The translations under genes were made by a program, and so were the position numbers. 64,000 nucleotides of DNA from Thalassotalea atypica (GTDB lineage Bacteria > Pseudomonadota > Gammaproteobacteria > Enterobacterales > Alteromonadaceae). The notes beneath the pieces were generated by a model. It worked only from the letters and a program-made list of their open reading frames with translations. It did no database searches and was not told the origin of the DNA. Location of the stretch: positions 1,736,001-1,800,000 of the forward strand of contig NZ_AP027364.1 of the NCBI RefSeq assembly GCF_030295975.1, written 5' to 3'. Each line of letters begins with the position of its first letter. The first letter of the stretch is position 1. This document shows, in pieces, positions 48,252 through 55,578 of the stretch.

Positions 48252-49332
48252 GTGAAAATTTTGTAAAAATAGCATTAAAAAATATTGCATATCTGTGCTT
48301 CTTTTTTTCAGTAAAATTACTTATAAGAAAAATTAATAAAGGAACAATGAACCAACAAAATGCAAGATTTAATATAGGTAAGGAGTCATATGGAAACAGA
48401 GCAGAAATAAAATAAAGAATTGGCATATGATATAAATATAGAGAAAAAGTATGTGAAGACATTTCTTTAACTAATAATTCAACTTTTTTACCAATAGAGA
48501 GAAAGCTAGAGTTATTAATTAAATGATAGCTACTAAATATATGTAAAGTGACAAATAACGCTAAAACATAATCAGAAACAAATTTTTCGGCAGGCTCTAA
48601 AAGAATGTTATAAAAATCACTTCCAAGTATATTAAGCATAAACGTGTTAATTCCAGACTGTATAGAACTAACAGAGAGTACGACAATACCTATAATAGAA
48701 ATGCTATACAAAAGTAATGAAAGACCAAATGAAAGATTATAGACTTTTAACTTTTTAAAACAGAAAACACCTGCAAGCCAGATAGGTAAATAAAGTAAAA
48801 TGCTCGGCCCCATGAGTAAGCATACAAGACCTAACAACATTACACGTTTATTACCTCGCGAGTATACTAGAATCCCAAAGAATAAATAATAAAGAACCTC
48901 ATACCCAAGTGACCAATATGGTAAATTTGAAAAAACTGGGCTCGCGAGCCAACTTTGATTTGTAAATGTAAAAGCCGAAATGAGTGTCAATATTGGATCG
49001 TTTAGTTTCTCATTTAACGAGACAAATGCCGCTTGATTTACTTCTTGTCCTAGATAGTATAGTGAAAGTGTTAAAAACAACGCAGGGATAGCAACTGAAT
49101 AAATTCGAGAAAGCCTACTAACAGTGTATTTAATAGCACTTTCTTGTTTTTCAAAAACGACATAAGAAATTACAAAACCTGACAAAACAAAAAATATGAC
49201 TACAGCTTCATGCCCAAAACCTGCCACTTGCCATAACCATCCCCCAGCGAATCCGGGTACATGCGAAACAAAGACTGCTAAAGCGGCCGCAAACCTTATA
49301 AAATCTAGATAAACTGAGAATTTTCTATTCAT
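48223..49332 (-). CDS. Acyltransferase-3 family membrane protein (cassette gene)
   Basis: 369 residues with about ten membrane helices. The N-terminal LDFIRFAAALAVFVSHVPGF carries the R-x10-H pattern of the OafA/WecH acyltransferase family, and FFVLSGFVISYV follows. Such proteins O-acetylate lipopolysaccharide, capsule or other surface sugars, so it could alter phage or immune recognition. Ends inside its attC. Confidence 0.85.
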   Translation of the reverse strand: MNRKFSVYLDFIRFAAALAVFVSHVPGFAGGWLWQVAGFGHEAVVIFFVLSGFVISYVVFEKQESAIKYTVSRLSRIYSVAIPALFLTLSLYYLGQEVNQAAFVSLNEKLNDPILTLISAFTFTNQSWLASPVFSNLPYWSLGYEVLYYLFFGILVYSRGNKRVMLLGLVCLLMGPSILLYLPIWLAGVFCFKKLKVYNLSFGLSLLLYSISIIGIVVLSVSSIQSGINTFMLNILGSDFYNILLEPAEKFVSDYVLALFVTLHIFSSYHLINNSSFLSIGKKVELLVKEMSSHTFSLYLYHMPILYFISALFPYDSLPILNLAFCWFIVPLLIFLISNFTEKKKHRYAIFFNAIFTKFSPNNALKSDS

Positions 49333-49358
49333 TAGACAACTGGTGCCTCCGTTTCACC

Positions 49359-49446
49359 TAACGCTATGCTAACTGGCAAATAATGGTTTGCTATAATGCG
49401 CGAAGCGCGAGCAAACTGTTATTTGTCCATTTAAGCAACTTGTTAT
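49359..49446 (-). repeat. attC site (empty cassette)
   Basis: Left core TAACGCT, arms GGTTTGCT/AGCAAACT, loop GCGCGAAGCGCG, right end CTTGTTAT. Short (88 bp). Confidence 0.9.
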
Positions 49447-49666
49447 GTGTTTGACCAAAGCAGGGCGGTTACGCCTGTAACCTGAGCGCTTGATTAAACA
49501 CATAAGTTTAAATTTGTAATTGAACTAGAAAGTTTAAAAGGAAAAGAACTACGAATGGTAAATTCAATCCTTGAACTTAAAAGTTTAATCACCTGATTAA
49601 TGCGCCTTACTTTAAATACTTAGCTAAGTTTTAACAACTTAATACAGTAAGAATTCTTTTGACACA
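49447..49666 (-). other. Cassette without a convincing gene
   Basis: 220 bp between two attC sites. Only frames under 30 codons occur on either strand. A perfect hairpin GGTTAC/GTAACC with loop gcct lies at 49468-49483, near the attC end. It might carry a promoter, a small RNA or a dead gene. Confidence 0.6.
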
Positions 49667-49774
49667 TAACGCTTTGCTAAGGGGCAATTGACTGTTGGCT
49701 ATACTTGCGCGAAGCGCCAAGCCAACTGTTAATTGTCCCTGTGAGTTTACGAACAAACTTGAGCAACTTGTTAG
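49667..49774 (-). repeat. attC site with extra insert near right end
   Basis: Left core TAACGCT, arms CTGTTGGCT/AGCCAAC, right end CTTGTTAG. At 108 bp it is the longest site, with ~19 extra bases (GTTTACGAACAAACTTGAGC region) before the right core. Confidence 0.88.
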
Positions 49775-49780
49775 GCATAC

Positions 49781-50146
49781 CTACAACGCCTTAACCGTAA
49801 TGATTGGACAGCCTGTAGAATCCTCATGAAAGATAGTTACCGAAGTTTGTAAATTTATAGAACTATGTTTGTTGATATGGGCATACCCACGCCCCTCAAC
49901 AATATTTATCTTTAGCTCACCTTGGACACTTTGCGCAAGTGGTTCATTAACTTTGACGTTCAGGCGCATTGCTACAAGTTTTTTTGACTCTAATTCAACA
50001 GGAGCAGAAACCAAAAAATTACCATTACCTTCACTATGTAATTCAATTGATTTTTCGTATTTGGTTTCATCAATTGAACATTCACTAGCAATAGATTGCA
50101 AAGAGAACAATGAAAATGCGATGCACAATATGTATTTAATACTCAT
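49781..50146 (-). CDS. Exported small protein, unknown (cassette gene)
   Basis: 121 residues; signal peptide (YILCIAFSLFSLQSIASE) then a ~100-residue domain of alternating strands with Cys near each end (ASECSID, TGCPIITV), probably one disulfide. An immunoglobulin-like or beta-sandwich fold is a guess. The stop is 7 bp from the attC. No family recognised. Confidence 0.55.
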   Translation of the reverse strand: MSIKYILCIAFSLFSLQSIASECSIDETKYEKSIELHSEGNGNFLVSAPVELESKKLVAMRLNVKVNEPLAQSVQGELKINIVEGRGYAHINKHSSINLQTSVTIFHEDSTGCPIITVKAL

Positions 50147-50162
50147 GACTTCCTTGTATGCC

Positions 50163-50257
50163 TAACGCCCAAATAAGAGGCAAAGAATAGCTGGCTAAAA
50201 TTAGCTACGTAGGAGAAACAGCCAGCTGTTATTTGTCCTGCTTGATTGACTTGTTAT
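50163..50257 (-). repeat. attC site (methyltransferase cassette)
   Basis: Left core TAACGCC, arms AGCTGGCT/AGCCAGCT, loop TAGCTACGTAGGAGAAAC, right end CTTGTTAT. Confidence 0.93.
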
Positions 50258-50295
50258 ATGCGCATTACATATTTCTATATTTATACTGCTATTAC

Positions 50296-51129
50296 CTATG
50301 ATGAAACTTTAACAAATTTAAGAGTCATACGATCTGATTCACCGATTTTTGTGTAAACTTCTTTGTCTTTTTCTTTCAATGCAAGGCTTGGAGGTAATGT
50401 CCAAACACCTTTCTCATAGTTTTTTGTGTCGTTAATATTAGAGTTCATTTCTGAGCTAGCTACTAATTTAAACCCAAATGATTCAATTACACTAATAAGA
50501 TCTGATTGTTTCCAACGCCCACGTTTCGAAGAAGCTTCACGATCCCTTGTAGAGCTTTCATCTTCCCTGTGTTGCACGATGGCCAAAACACCATTGTCTT
50601 TTAATATTTGCCAAGATTGCTTGAGTCCATTTTCTAACCTTCCTTGATTTTGCCAGTTATGCATTGTACGCGTGATAAAAACAAAATCTAATGACGCCGC
50701 CTCTACTGGTAACCCTTCAACGGCCGGTAACCAAGTACCAATCGCGTTATTCCCGTATAAGTCTTGTTCACTTTTTATTTTCTCCGGATAGGCAGAAAGT
50801 TTTTTCGCCCAGTCAGGCCACTTTCCATAGTAAGCCGGGTTGTGTTGCAACCCTACATACCTTCCTTTATCTTTTAATAAGGGTGCAAGTATATGGGTAT
50901 ACCAACCGCCGCCAGGTGCGACTTCACCTACTGAAGATGTTTCATTAATTTCAAAAAAACGTAACACCTGTTCTGGATTACGGAATTCATCTCGTTTGAT
51001 TTCTTCCGCTGTGCGGTAAGAATTATTGTGAACTGAATGCCAAATCGCATCTTTACCATTTGAGCCACCGAAGGTATCACTTACAAATAATAAAAGTGTA
51101 ATGCCTACAATAAAATTATATTTACCCAT
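50296..51129 (-). CDS. Exported class I SAM-dependent methyltransferase-like protein (cassette gene)
   Basis: 277 residues. A signal peptide (FIVGITLLLFVSDTFGG) is followed by a methyltransferase fold with motif I VGEVAPGGGWYTHILAP (~66-82), FVFITRTMHNW (motif IV region) and GVLAIVQHRED. A Rossmann methyltransferase with a signal peptide is odd because SAM is not expected in the periplasm. This subgroup is nevertheless known in marine bacteria. Substrate unknown. Confidence 0.75.
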   Translation of the reverse strand: MGKYNFIVGITLLLFVSDTFGGSNGKDAIWHSVHNNSYRTAEEIKRDEFRNPEQVLRFFEINETSSVGEVAPGGGWYTHILAPLLKDKGRYVGLQHNPAYYGKWPDWAKKLSAYPEKIKSEQDLYGNNAIGTWLPAVEGLPVEAASLDFVFITRTMHNWQNQGRLENGLKQSWQILKDNGVLAIVQHREDESSTRDREASSKRGRWKQSDLISVIESFGFKLVASSEMNSNINDTKNYEKGVWTLPPSLALKEKDKEVYTKIGESDRMTLKFVKVSS

Positions 51130-51181
51130 TTTCCATTTCCTTATATGAGTTTTGAATGTTAGCTGAATTTACCAGCGTATA

Positions 51182-51274
51182 TAACGCCTCATTAAGAGGC
51201 AAAAAATTGTTGGCCAAAATCAGCGAGGCACGAGCACGGCCAACTGTTTTTTGTCCTTTTGAATGACTTGTTAT
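51182..51274 (-). repeat. attC site
   Basis: Left core TAACGCC, arms GTTGGCC/GGCCAAC, loop AGCGAGGCACGAGC, right end CTTGTTAT. Confidence 0.92.
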
Positions 51275-51281
51275 AAGTACA

Positions 51282-51602
51282 TTACTCTACACTAATTAAC
51301 TTATCGTTTTTAAAGGTAAAAGTCGAAGAATTAGCGATTATTTTATTACCTTCTACAACGATAAAATCGTCAGGGTTTGCTTGACGAAGCAAGTGCAAAA
51401 TATCCTTTTGACTATATTGTTGCGCACCTTTTACGATTAGCCCACCCAAAGCTTTAATAGAATCGTTAGCATCGTCATTTGAGTCCGATAAATAGGAATA
51501 ACTTACTGCTTGATCAATAACAGCGTAAAACCAAAATAGGTTTGATGTAATGAGCAATAGAAGAGAAATAAAAAATGATAATCTCCATTTATTCTTGAAC
51601 AC
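51282..51602 (-). CDS. Membrane-anchored small protein, unknown (cassette gene)
   Basis: 106 residues; one membrane segment (~9-30, LSFFISLLLLITSNLFWFYA), then a periplasmic-looking ~75-residue domain with the helix SQKDILHLLRQANPDDFIVV and two short strands. No family recognised. The stop is 7 bp from the attC. Confidence 0.55.
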   Translation of the reverse strand: MFKNKWRLSFFISLLLLITSNLFWFYAVIDQAVSYSYLSDSNDDANDSIKALGGLIVKGAQQYSQKDILHLLRQANPDDFIVVEGNKIIANSSTFTFKNDKLISVE

Positions 51603-51625
51603 AGACTCAATCCTTGAAGTACTTA

Positions 51626-51718
51626 TAACGCCCTAATAATGGGTAAAAAATTGTTGGCTAAAATGTTGAGGAACGAAAACAGCCAACTGTTTTTTGTCCT
51701 TATTTATTAGCTTGTTAT
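51626..51718 (-). repeat. attC site
   Basis: Left core TAACGCC, arms GTTGGCT/AGCCAAC, loop GTTGAGGAACGAAAAC, right end CTTGTTAT. Confidence 0.92.
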
Positions 51719-51726
51719 GTATATAT

Positions 51727-52020
51727 TTACACTGAACCATTTAGTTTACTTAAAACGACTTCTAGTTCACTTTTAGTTAAGCCAATATGCGTTTGAAAAT
51801 CTTCGTCGTCTAACTTAAAACCTTCACAAGTAACGTTAACTGAATTTTTAATAGCGGCCAACTCATCCTTTGTTAAAGTAGTTGGATACACTTTAGTAAC
51901 CGCATGAACTAATTTATCAATTACAGTGCTAGGTGTGGTTGTAGATATTACAATATCACCATCAGCTTCAAGCTCTTTTAATGATTCGATTATTACATCT
52001 TTAAGTGTAGATTGACTCAT
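51727..52020 (-). CDS. Small acidic soluble protein, unknown (cassette gene)
   Basis: 97 residues, acidic, no membrane segment or signal peptide. It is predicted mostly helical, with LKDVIIESLKELEADGDIVI and a C-terminal helix LTKSELEVVLSKLNG. The size and charge would suit an inhibitor or antitoxin-like protein, but no partner is in the cassette. No family recognised. Confidence 0.55.
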   Translation of the reverse strand: MSQSTLKDVIIESLKELEADGDIVISTTTPSTVIDKLVHAVTKVYPTTLTKDELAAIKNSVNVTCEGFKLDDEDFQTHIGLTKSELEVVLSKLNGSV

Positions 52021-52035
52021 ATTTCCCTATATACA

Positions 52036-52132
52036 TAACGCCCCAATAAGGGGAAATTTATTAGTTGGCTAAAATAACGAACGAAGTGAGAAAAAGCCAA
52101 CTGTAAATTTTCCCACTTGATTGCCTTGTTAG
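52036..52132 (-). repeat. attC site
   Basis: Left core TAACGCCCC, arms AGTTGGCT/AGCCAACT, loop AACGAACGAAGTGAG, right end CTTGTTAG. Confidence 0.93.
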
Positions 52133-52138
52133 GTAGCC

Positions 52139-52471
52139 TTAATCACCACCACCATCGGAACCACCAAAATCAGTAGGATTAGAATCATTAGCGATACTAT
52201 CAGATGAGTTTTTACTAACCAAAAATGTTAAAAATATAAAGCTTAGCAATCTAATTTTTGGCTTATCTATTGATGGTTTAAAACCAGTTCTATCAATTTG
52301 TGAGATAGAAAACACCAATACTAGTATTGCACCTAAAAATGGAACGAGAAAAACGAAAATGGATTGTGCAATTAACTGCTGCTTTGAAAACATACCTGAA
52401 ACTACAACATAATAAATTGCTGATGCGTTCAAATATAATAATATGACTATCGTTATGCTGAGCAATTCCAT
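52139..52471 (-). CDS. Multi-helix small membrane protein, unknown (cassette gene)
   Basis: 110 residues with three hydrophobic segments (~5-22, ~30-55 and ~78-90), ending in a Ser/Asp/Gly tail (SDSIANDSNPTDFGGSDGGGD). The long segment QSIFVFLVPFLGAILVLVF resembles phage-shock or holin-like helices only in hydrophobicity. No family recognised. Confidence 0.55.
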   Translation of the reverse strand: MELLSITIVILLYLNASAIYYVVVSGMFSKQQLIAQSIFVFLVPFLGAILVLVFSISQIDRTGFKPSIDKPKIRLLSFIFLTFLVSKNSSDSIANDSNPTDFGGSDGGGD

Positions 52472-52479
52472 TGGCTACC

Positions 52480-52575
52480 TAACGCCTCATTCAGAGGCAA
52501 TAAAATAGTTGGTTAAAATAAGCGAGGCACGAGCAAAAACCAACTGTTTTTTGTCCTGCTGAAATGACTTGTTAG
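52480..52575 (-). repeat. attC site
   Basis: Left core TAACGCC, arms AGTTGGTT/AACCAACT, loop AGCGAGGCACGAGC, right end CTTGTTAG. Confidence 0.93.
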
Positions 52576-52580
52576 CAATA

Positions 52581-53147
52581 TCATTCACAAATCCCATCGT
52601 TGATGCAGCGCTTTCTAGCTTCTGACTTTAGCACTATATATTTTTCAAAATCCTTCTCCGCGAGTTCGACTCTAAGAATAACTTTATTGTGAGGATGATA
52701 AAATATTTTTGTACTGTAGCCATCTTTTAATGAACTACTTAAATATTTTGATTCATGAAAACCATAACTTTCACCGGTAGTAAACTGAATATTATTAATT
52801 GTAAAAGTTACTCGGCCAGTGTCCTGCCTAAGTATTTTATAATTACTTATAACTCCTTGTACTTCTGATGATTTACCTGATAAAAGCGTTTTCTCTAGTT
52901 CTAATTTTGTGGAAATAAAATGAAAGCTATTTGTGGTAGCGAAAAATAAAGCACCTATAGCCCAGAAAGCTTTAAAATCAAAAATTTTTTTATTTTTACC
53001 ACTTTTAAAATCTTTTATTTTTGAGGCTATTAAGAATAAAGCAACAACAATAAATATTCCGCTATGCCAAAGAATTGGGAAATGGGGATAAAACAGAAAA
53101 CTTTCATCTCTGATATCGTAGATATTGATGCGAACTCTCCGGTATTG
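52581..53147 (-). pseudogene. DUF3592-like membrane protein frame with no usable start codon
   Basis: A 188-codon open frame on the minus strand encodes two membrane helices (ILWHSGIFIVVALFLIAS and FKAFWAIGALFFATTNSF). A DUF3592-like domain follows (VQGVISNYKILRQD, FTTGESYGFHESK, TKIFYHPHNKVILRVEL), ending RCINDGICE. There is no ATG, GTG or TTG before the first helix; CTG at 53096 is the only near-cognate start. An ATG at 53107 reads MKVF in another frame and would join the main frame if one T were added in the TTTT run just after it. It is a frameshifted gene or a sequencing error. Confidence 0.65.
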
Positions 53148-53148
53148 C

Positions 53149-53245
53149 TAACGCCCATTTAAGGGGCTGATAATAGTTTGCTAAAATTGTATAGCGAAGC
53201 GAAACTGAGCAAACTGTTAGCAGTCCCGCTTGAAATTCTTGTTAT
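53149..53245 (-). repeat. attC site
   Basis: Left core TAACGCC, arms AGTTTGCT/AGCAAACT, loop TAGCGAAGCGAAACTG, right end CTTGTTAT. Nearly identical to the site at 44779. Confidence 0.93.
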
Positions 53246-53249
53246 GTTT

Positions 53250-53594
53250 TTACAGCTCAATAATTGGAAGTATCTTATTTGGAATGATTAAATCAAAGGT
53301 AATTTGAACTTTAACATCACTTCTGTATGGAGTTAAAACAGCCTTTTTTAATGCGTTCTCAATTGGTGATAAGGGCAAAGATGGAACCACTTCTAATATT
53401 TTATACTCCGTTATCTTACCCTTAGAATCCGTAGAAACAATAGCTTTAAGGGTTGCTTCTGTACCAGAAACCTTAACACTAGAGTTAAACTTAGGGATAG
53501 GGAAATACTCTACGGTTGTAATACCCTCAACTCCCTTTTTACAAGCTATGCTAGGGAAAGCGATAAGAAACGCCAATAGAAGATATTTACTCAT
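53250..53594 (-). CDS. TonB-C-like exported protein (cassette gene)
   Basis: 114 residues; signal peptide (YLLLAFLIAFPSIACKK, with a possible lipobox SIAC), then a TonB C-terminal-like domain. It shows YFPIPKF.., GTEATLKAIVSTDSKGKI, then IENALKKAVLTPYR and a final strand. There is no membrane anchor or Pro-rich linker, so it cannot be a normal TonB energy transducer. It resembles the stand-alone TonB-C-domain proteins of unknown role. Confidence 0.65.
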   Translation of the reverse strand: MSKYLLLAFLIAFPSIACKKGVEGITTVEYFPIPKFNSSVKVSGTEATLKAIVSTDSKGKITEYKILEVVPSLPLSPIENALKKAVLTPYRSDVKVQITFDLIIPNKILPIIEL

Positions 53595-53610
53595 TAGTAT
53601 CCTAAAAACA

Positions 53611-53706
53611 TAACGCCCTGTTAATGGGCAAAATATAGTTGGCTAAAATTAAGCGACGAAGGAGCAAAAGCCAACTGTATTTTGTCCTTGTTAAACAGCT
53701 TGTTAT
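53611..53706 (-). repeat. attC site
   Basis: Left core TAACGCC, arms AGTTGGCT/AGCCAACT, loop AAGCGACGAAGGAGC, right end CTTGTTAT. Confidence 0.93.
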
Positions 53707-53708
53707 AA

Positions 53709-54149
53709 CTACCTAGCACCATCGCTAAAGTAAACATTGATACGTTCACCGTCAATGAATATATTTTTAGCTCTGGATTTAGAAAGAGTTTCCTGTAGCT
53801 CTGAGCTTAAATGCTGCTTAATGTCAAAGCTGGTAAATACATTGCGATTACAACTATTAGACTTTTCATTAGCTAAGTTAATCCAACGCTCATATTGAGC
53901 CTCTGTACCAGTAAAAATAATGACTTTTTTAATATCAGGAGAAAAGTCTAAAACAGATGATGCATTATACATTTGTGCCTGTTTTGAAAGGATGTCCGAT
54001 AATACAGTCTCACATTCAGGCTGCACAATGTATGGTACAACAAGATTATTATTTGTAGTTTCAAATCTAAGCTGCGAGCCAATAATTACACCCACAACAA
54101 GAAATATTATTGAAGAAATCCAGGCTTTAATTTGAAGCTCCATTTTCAA
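53709..54149 (-). CDS. Membrane-anchored protein, unknown (cassette gene)
   Basis: 146 residues; one membrane segment (~8-24, AWISSIIFLVVGVIIGS), then a ~115-residue periplasmic-looking domain with KKVIIFTGTEAQYERWINLA and a helical end, and two Cys (ECETV, NSCNR). The C-terminal KNIFIDGERINVYFSDGAR is a beta hairpin by pattern. No family recognised. Confidence 0.55.
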   Translation of the reverse strand: MKMELQIKAWISSIIFLVVGVIIGSQLRFETTNNNLVVPYIVQPECETVLSDILSKQAQMYNASSVLDFSPDIKKVIIFTGTEAQYERWINLANEKSNSCNRNVFTSFDIKQHLSSELQETLSKSRAKNIFIDGERINVYFSDGAR

Positions 54150-54157
54150 AGTAGTTA

Positions 54158-54253
54158 TAACGCCCCAATAAGGGGAAATTTATAAGTTGGCTAAAATGTT
54201 GAGCGAAGCGAAAAAAGCCAACTGTAAATTTTCCCACTTAATTGGCTTGTTAG
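54158..54253 (-). repeat. attC site (empty cassette)
   Basis: Left core TAACGCCCC, arms AGTTGGCT/AGCCAACT, loop GAGCGAAGCGAAAA, right end CTTGTTAG. Confidence 0.93.
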
Positions 54254-54591
54254 TTGTTTAGTAAACTGCAACCGCCAAACCAGTGGCCAACTGTAATTTA
54301 TTGATTAACTGAAGTAAAACAAAAAACATCCCCGCCATAACAAACCAACTTTACCTTTGAGCTTAACGCTTGGTGTAAAGAGCTAAGCATTTGGCGCTAG
54401 AAATAAGTGAAGAAACGCCGAAAAGGTTATTCGCCACTTAGCGTTACCCACAAAACTTACTAGCGAAAACTGGGGAATCCTACAACTAATTAACTGATAG
54501 CCACAATATCTTCCACGCCAAAGAATTACGCGCGAAAAGCTGACTGAAATTAACAAAGCTAAAATAGTAAAGTAAGAATTTAGGGGGCAAC
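54254..54591 (-). other. Cassette without a convincing gene, with an internal half attC
   Basis: 338 bp. Two short frames occur on the minus strand: 30 codons (MLSSLHQALSSK..) and 26 codons, partly hydrophobic (MAGMFFVLLQLINK..), overlapping each other. Near the attC side, CCAGTGGCCAACTGTAATTT copies the right arm of an attC, so this cassette may be a fusion of two. Non-coding RNA or a small peptide are both possible. Confidence 0.5.
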
Positions 54592-54684
54592 TAACGCCAA
54601 GCTAAGCGGAAAAATGCGGTTGGCTAAAATGTGCGAGGCACGAGCGCAGCCAACTGTAATTTTTCCGTTTGAGCGCCTTGTTAT
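54592..54684 (-). repeat. attC site (empty cassette)
   Basis: Left core TAACGCC, arms GGTTGGCT/AGCCAACT, loop GCGAGGCACGAGCGC, right end CTTGTTAT. Confidence 0.93.
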
Positions 54685-54978
54685 GCGCTGGTTGTGATTA
54701 CCACAAACAACGCAATTTATATAAGGTTTCGTGGCAACCCGACCGTAGAAGTAAAACACTCCCACGCAGCGCGACACACCAAACCGTGAATTTTGAGCCA
54801 CTTAAATAAAGTGACGTTTATAACCAAACTTACCTTGGCGAAAAACTGTTTGGCCAAAAGCTGAAACAGAGTTATTTGGCACGTAAATAACCAAAACAAA
54901 GAAAAGGCAACAAGTGCGATGTTCTTTGTAAAATACGAACCGTGAAAAACAATTAAAATCGAATTCGCGGCTGACGCA
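54685..54978 (-). other. Cassette without a convincing gene
   Basis: 294 bp between attC sites. Three overlapping minus-strand frames of 70-96 codons cover it, but each starts or ends by reading through an attC, and none has a ribosome site or a credible domain. I see no clear hairpin or promoter. Confidence 0.55.
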
Positions 54979-55073
54979 TAACGCCTCATTAAGAGGCAAA
55001 TAATAGTTGGCTAAAATAGGCGACGAAGGAGCAAATAGCCAACTGTTATTTGTCCTTTTGAATGACTTGTTAT
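54979..55073 (-). repeat. attC site
   Basis: Left core TAACGCC, arms AGTTGGCT/AGCCAACT, loop GCGACGAAGGAGC, right end CTTGTTAT with the stop of the upstream gene. Confidence 0.93.
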
Positions 55074-55444
55074 ATTGCGTTTTGCAACACAACCCTATGA
55101 GTTTCTTTGTTTAATTTACTAACGGAACTATTAAAACATATTAATTGCCCATACTCATCCATATTATTATCGCGACCAGTTAAAGCTATCCATTTTTGAT
55201 AAAAGGATTCAAATTCAGGTTCGCTAAATGATTTAAGAACACCGTTAATTAACCAGGATGAGTCTACGTCTTGGTGGTTTAGAAATGGGCTTTCTACAAG
55301 CTCAGCACCTAAAAGTTCGACGAATGTTTTAAGTTCCTCAACTGTCTCGAAAGTCAAAACATATTCTAGTTCATAGCGATCTTCTAGTGAGTTTAAAACC
55401 GTTGAATTTAAATCTTCTAATGAAATAAAGGAAAAGTGTATCAA
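55070..55444 (-). CDS. Small acidic protein, unknown (cassette gene)
   Basis: About 124 residues from TTG 55444, which has GGAG 11 bases upstream. The ATG at 55480 lies inside the neighbouring attC and would add attC-encoded residues (RRYIANG). The protein is acidic with an N-terminal alpha/beta pattern (YELEYVLTFETVEELKTFVE), reminiscent of a ribonuclease-E-inhibitor/RraB-like fold but not identifiable. The stop is in the attC. Confidence 0.55.
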   Translation of the reverse strand: MIHFSFISLEDLNSTVLNSLEDRYELEYVLTFETVEELKTFVELLGAELVESPFLNHQDVDSSWLINGVLKSFSEPEFESFYQKWIALTGRDNNMDEYGQLICFNSSVSKLNKETHRVVLQNAI

Positions 55445-55469
55445 TTTGATGCTGACTCCATTAGCAATA

Positions 55470-55564
55470 TAACGCCGCATTAAGCGGACTAAAATTGTGG
55501 GTTATACTGTGGAGCGAAGCGGAACGTAACCCACTGTTTTAGTTCCGTTTAAATGCCTTGTTAT
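55470..55564 (-). repeat. attC site (HEPN cassette), arms with full covariation
   Basis: Left core TAACGCC, arms GTGGGTTA/TAACCCAC in place of the usual GTTGGCT/AGCCAAC, loop GGAGCGAAGCGGAACG, right end CTTGTTAT. Confidence 0.92.
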
Positions 55565-55578
55565 GTTTCGTCTAGATT

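Noticed and set aside
48223-49332. Phage or transposon origin of the acyltransferase
   Set aside because: No transposase, inverted repeats or target duplication around it; it is bounded by normal attC sites.
54580-55092. Three overlapping minus-strand frames of 73-96 codons
   Set aside because: Their sequences include the translated attC (the NKSFKRTNNSWLFAPSSP type peptide) and lack ribosome sites; they are read-through of the recombination sites.
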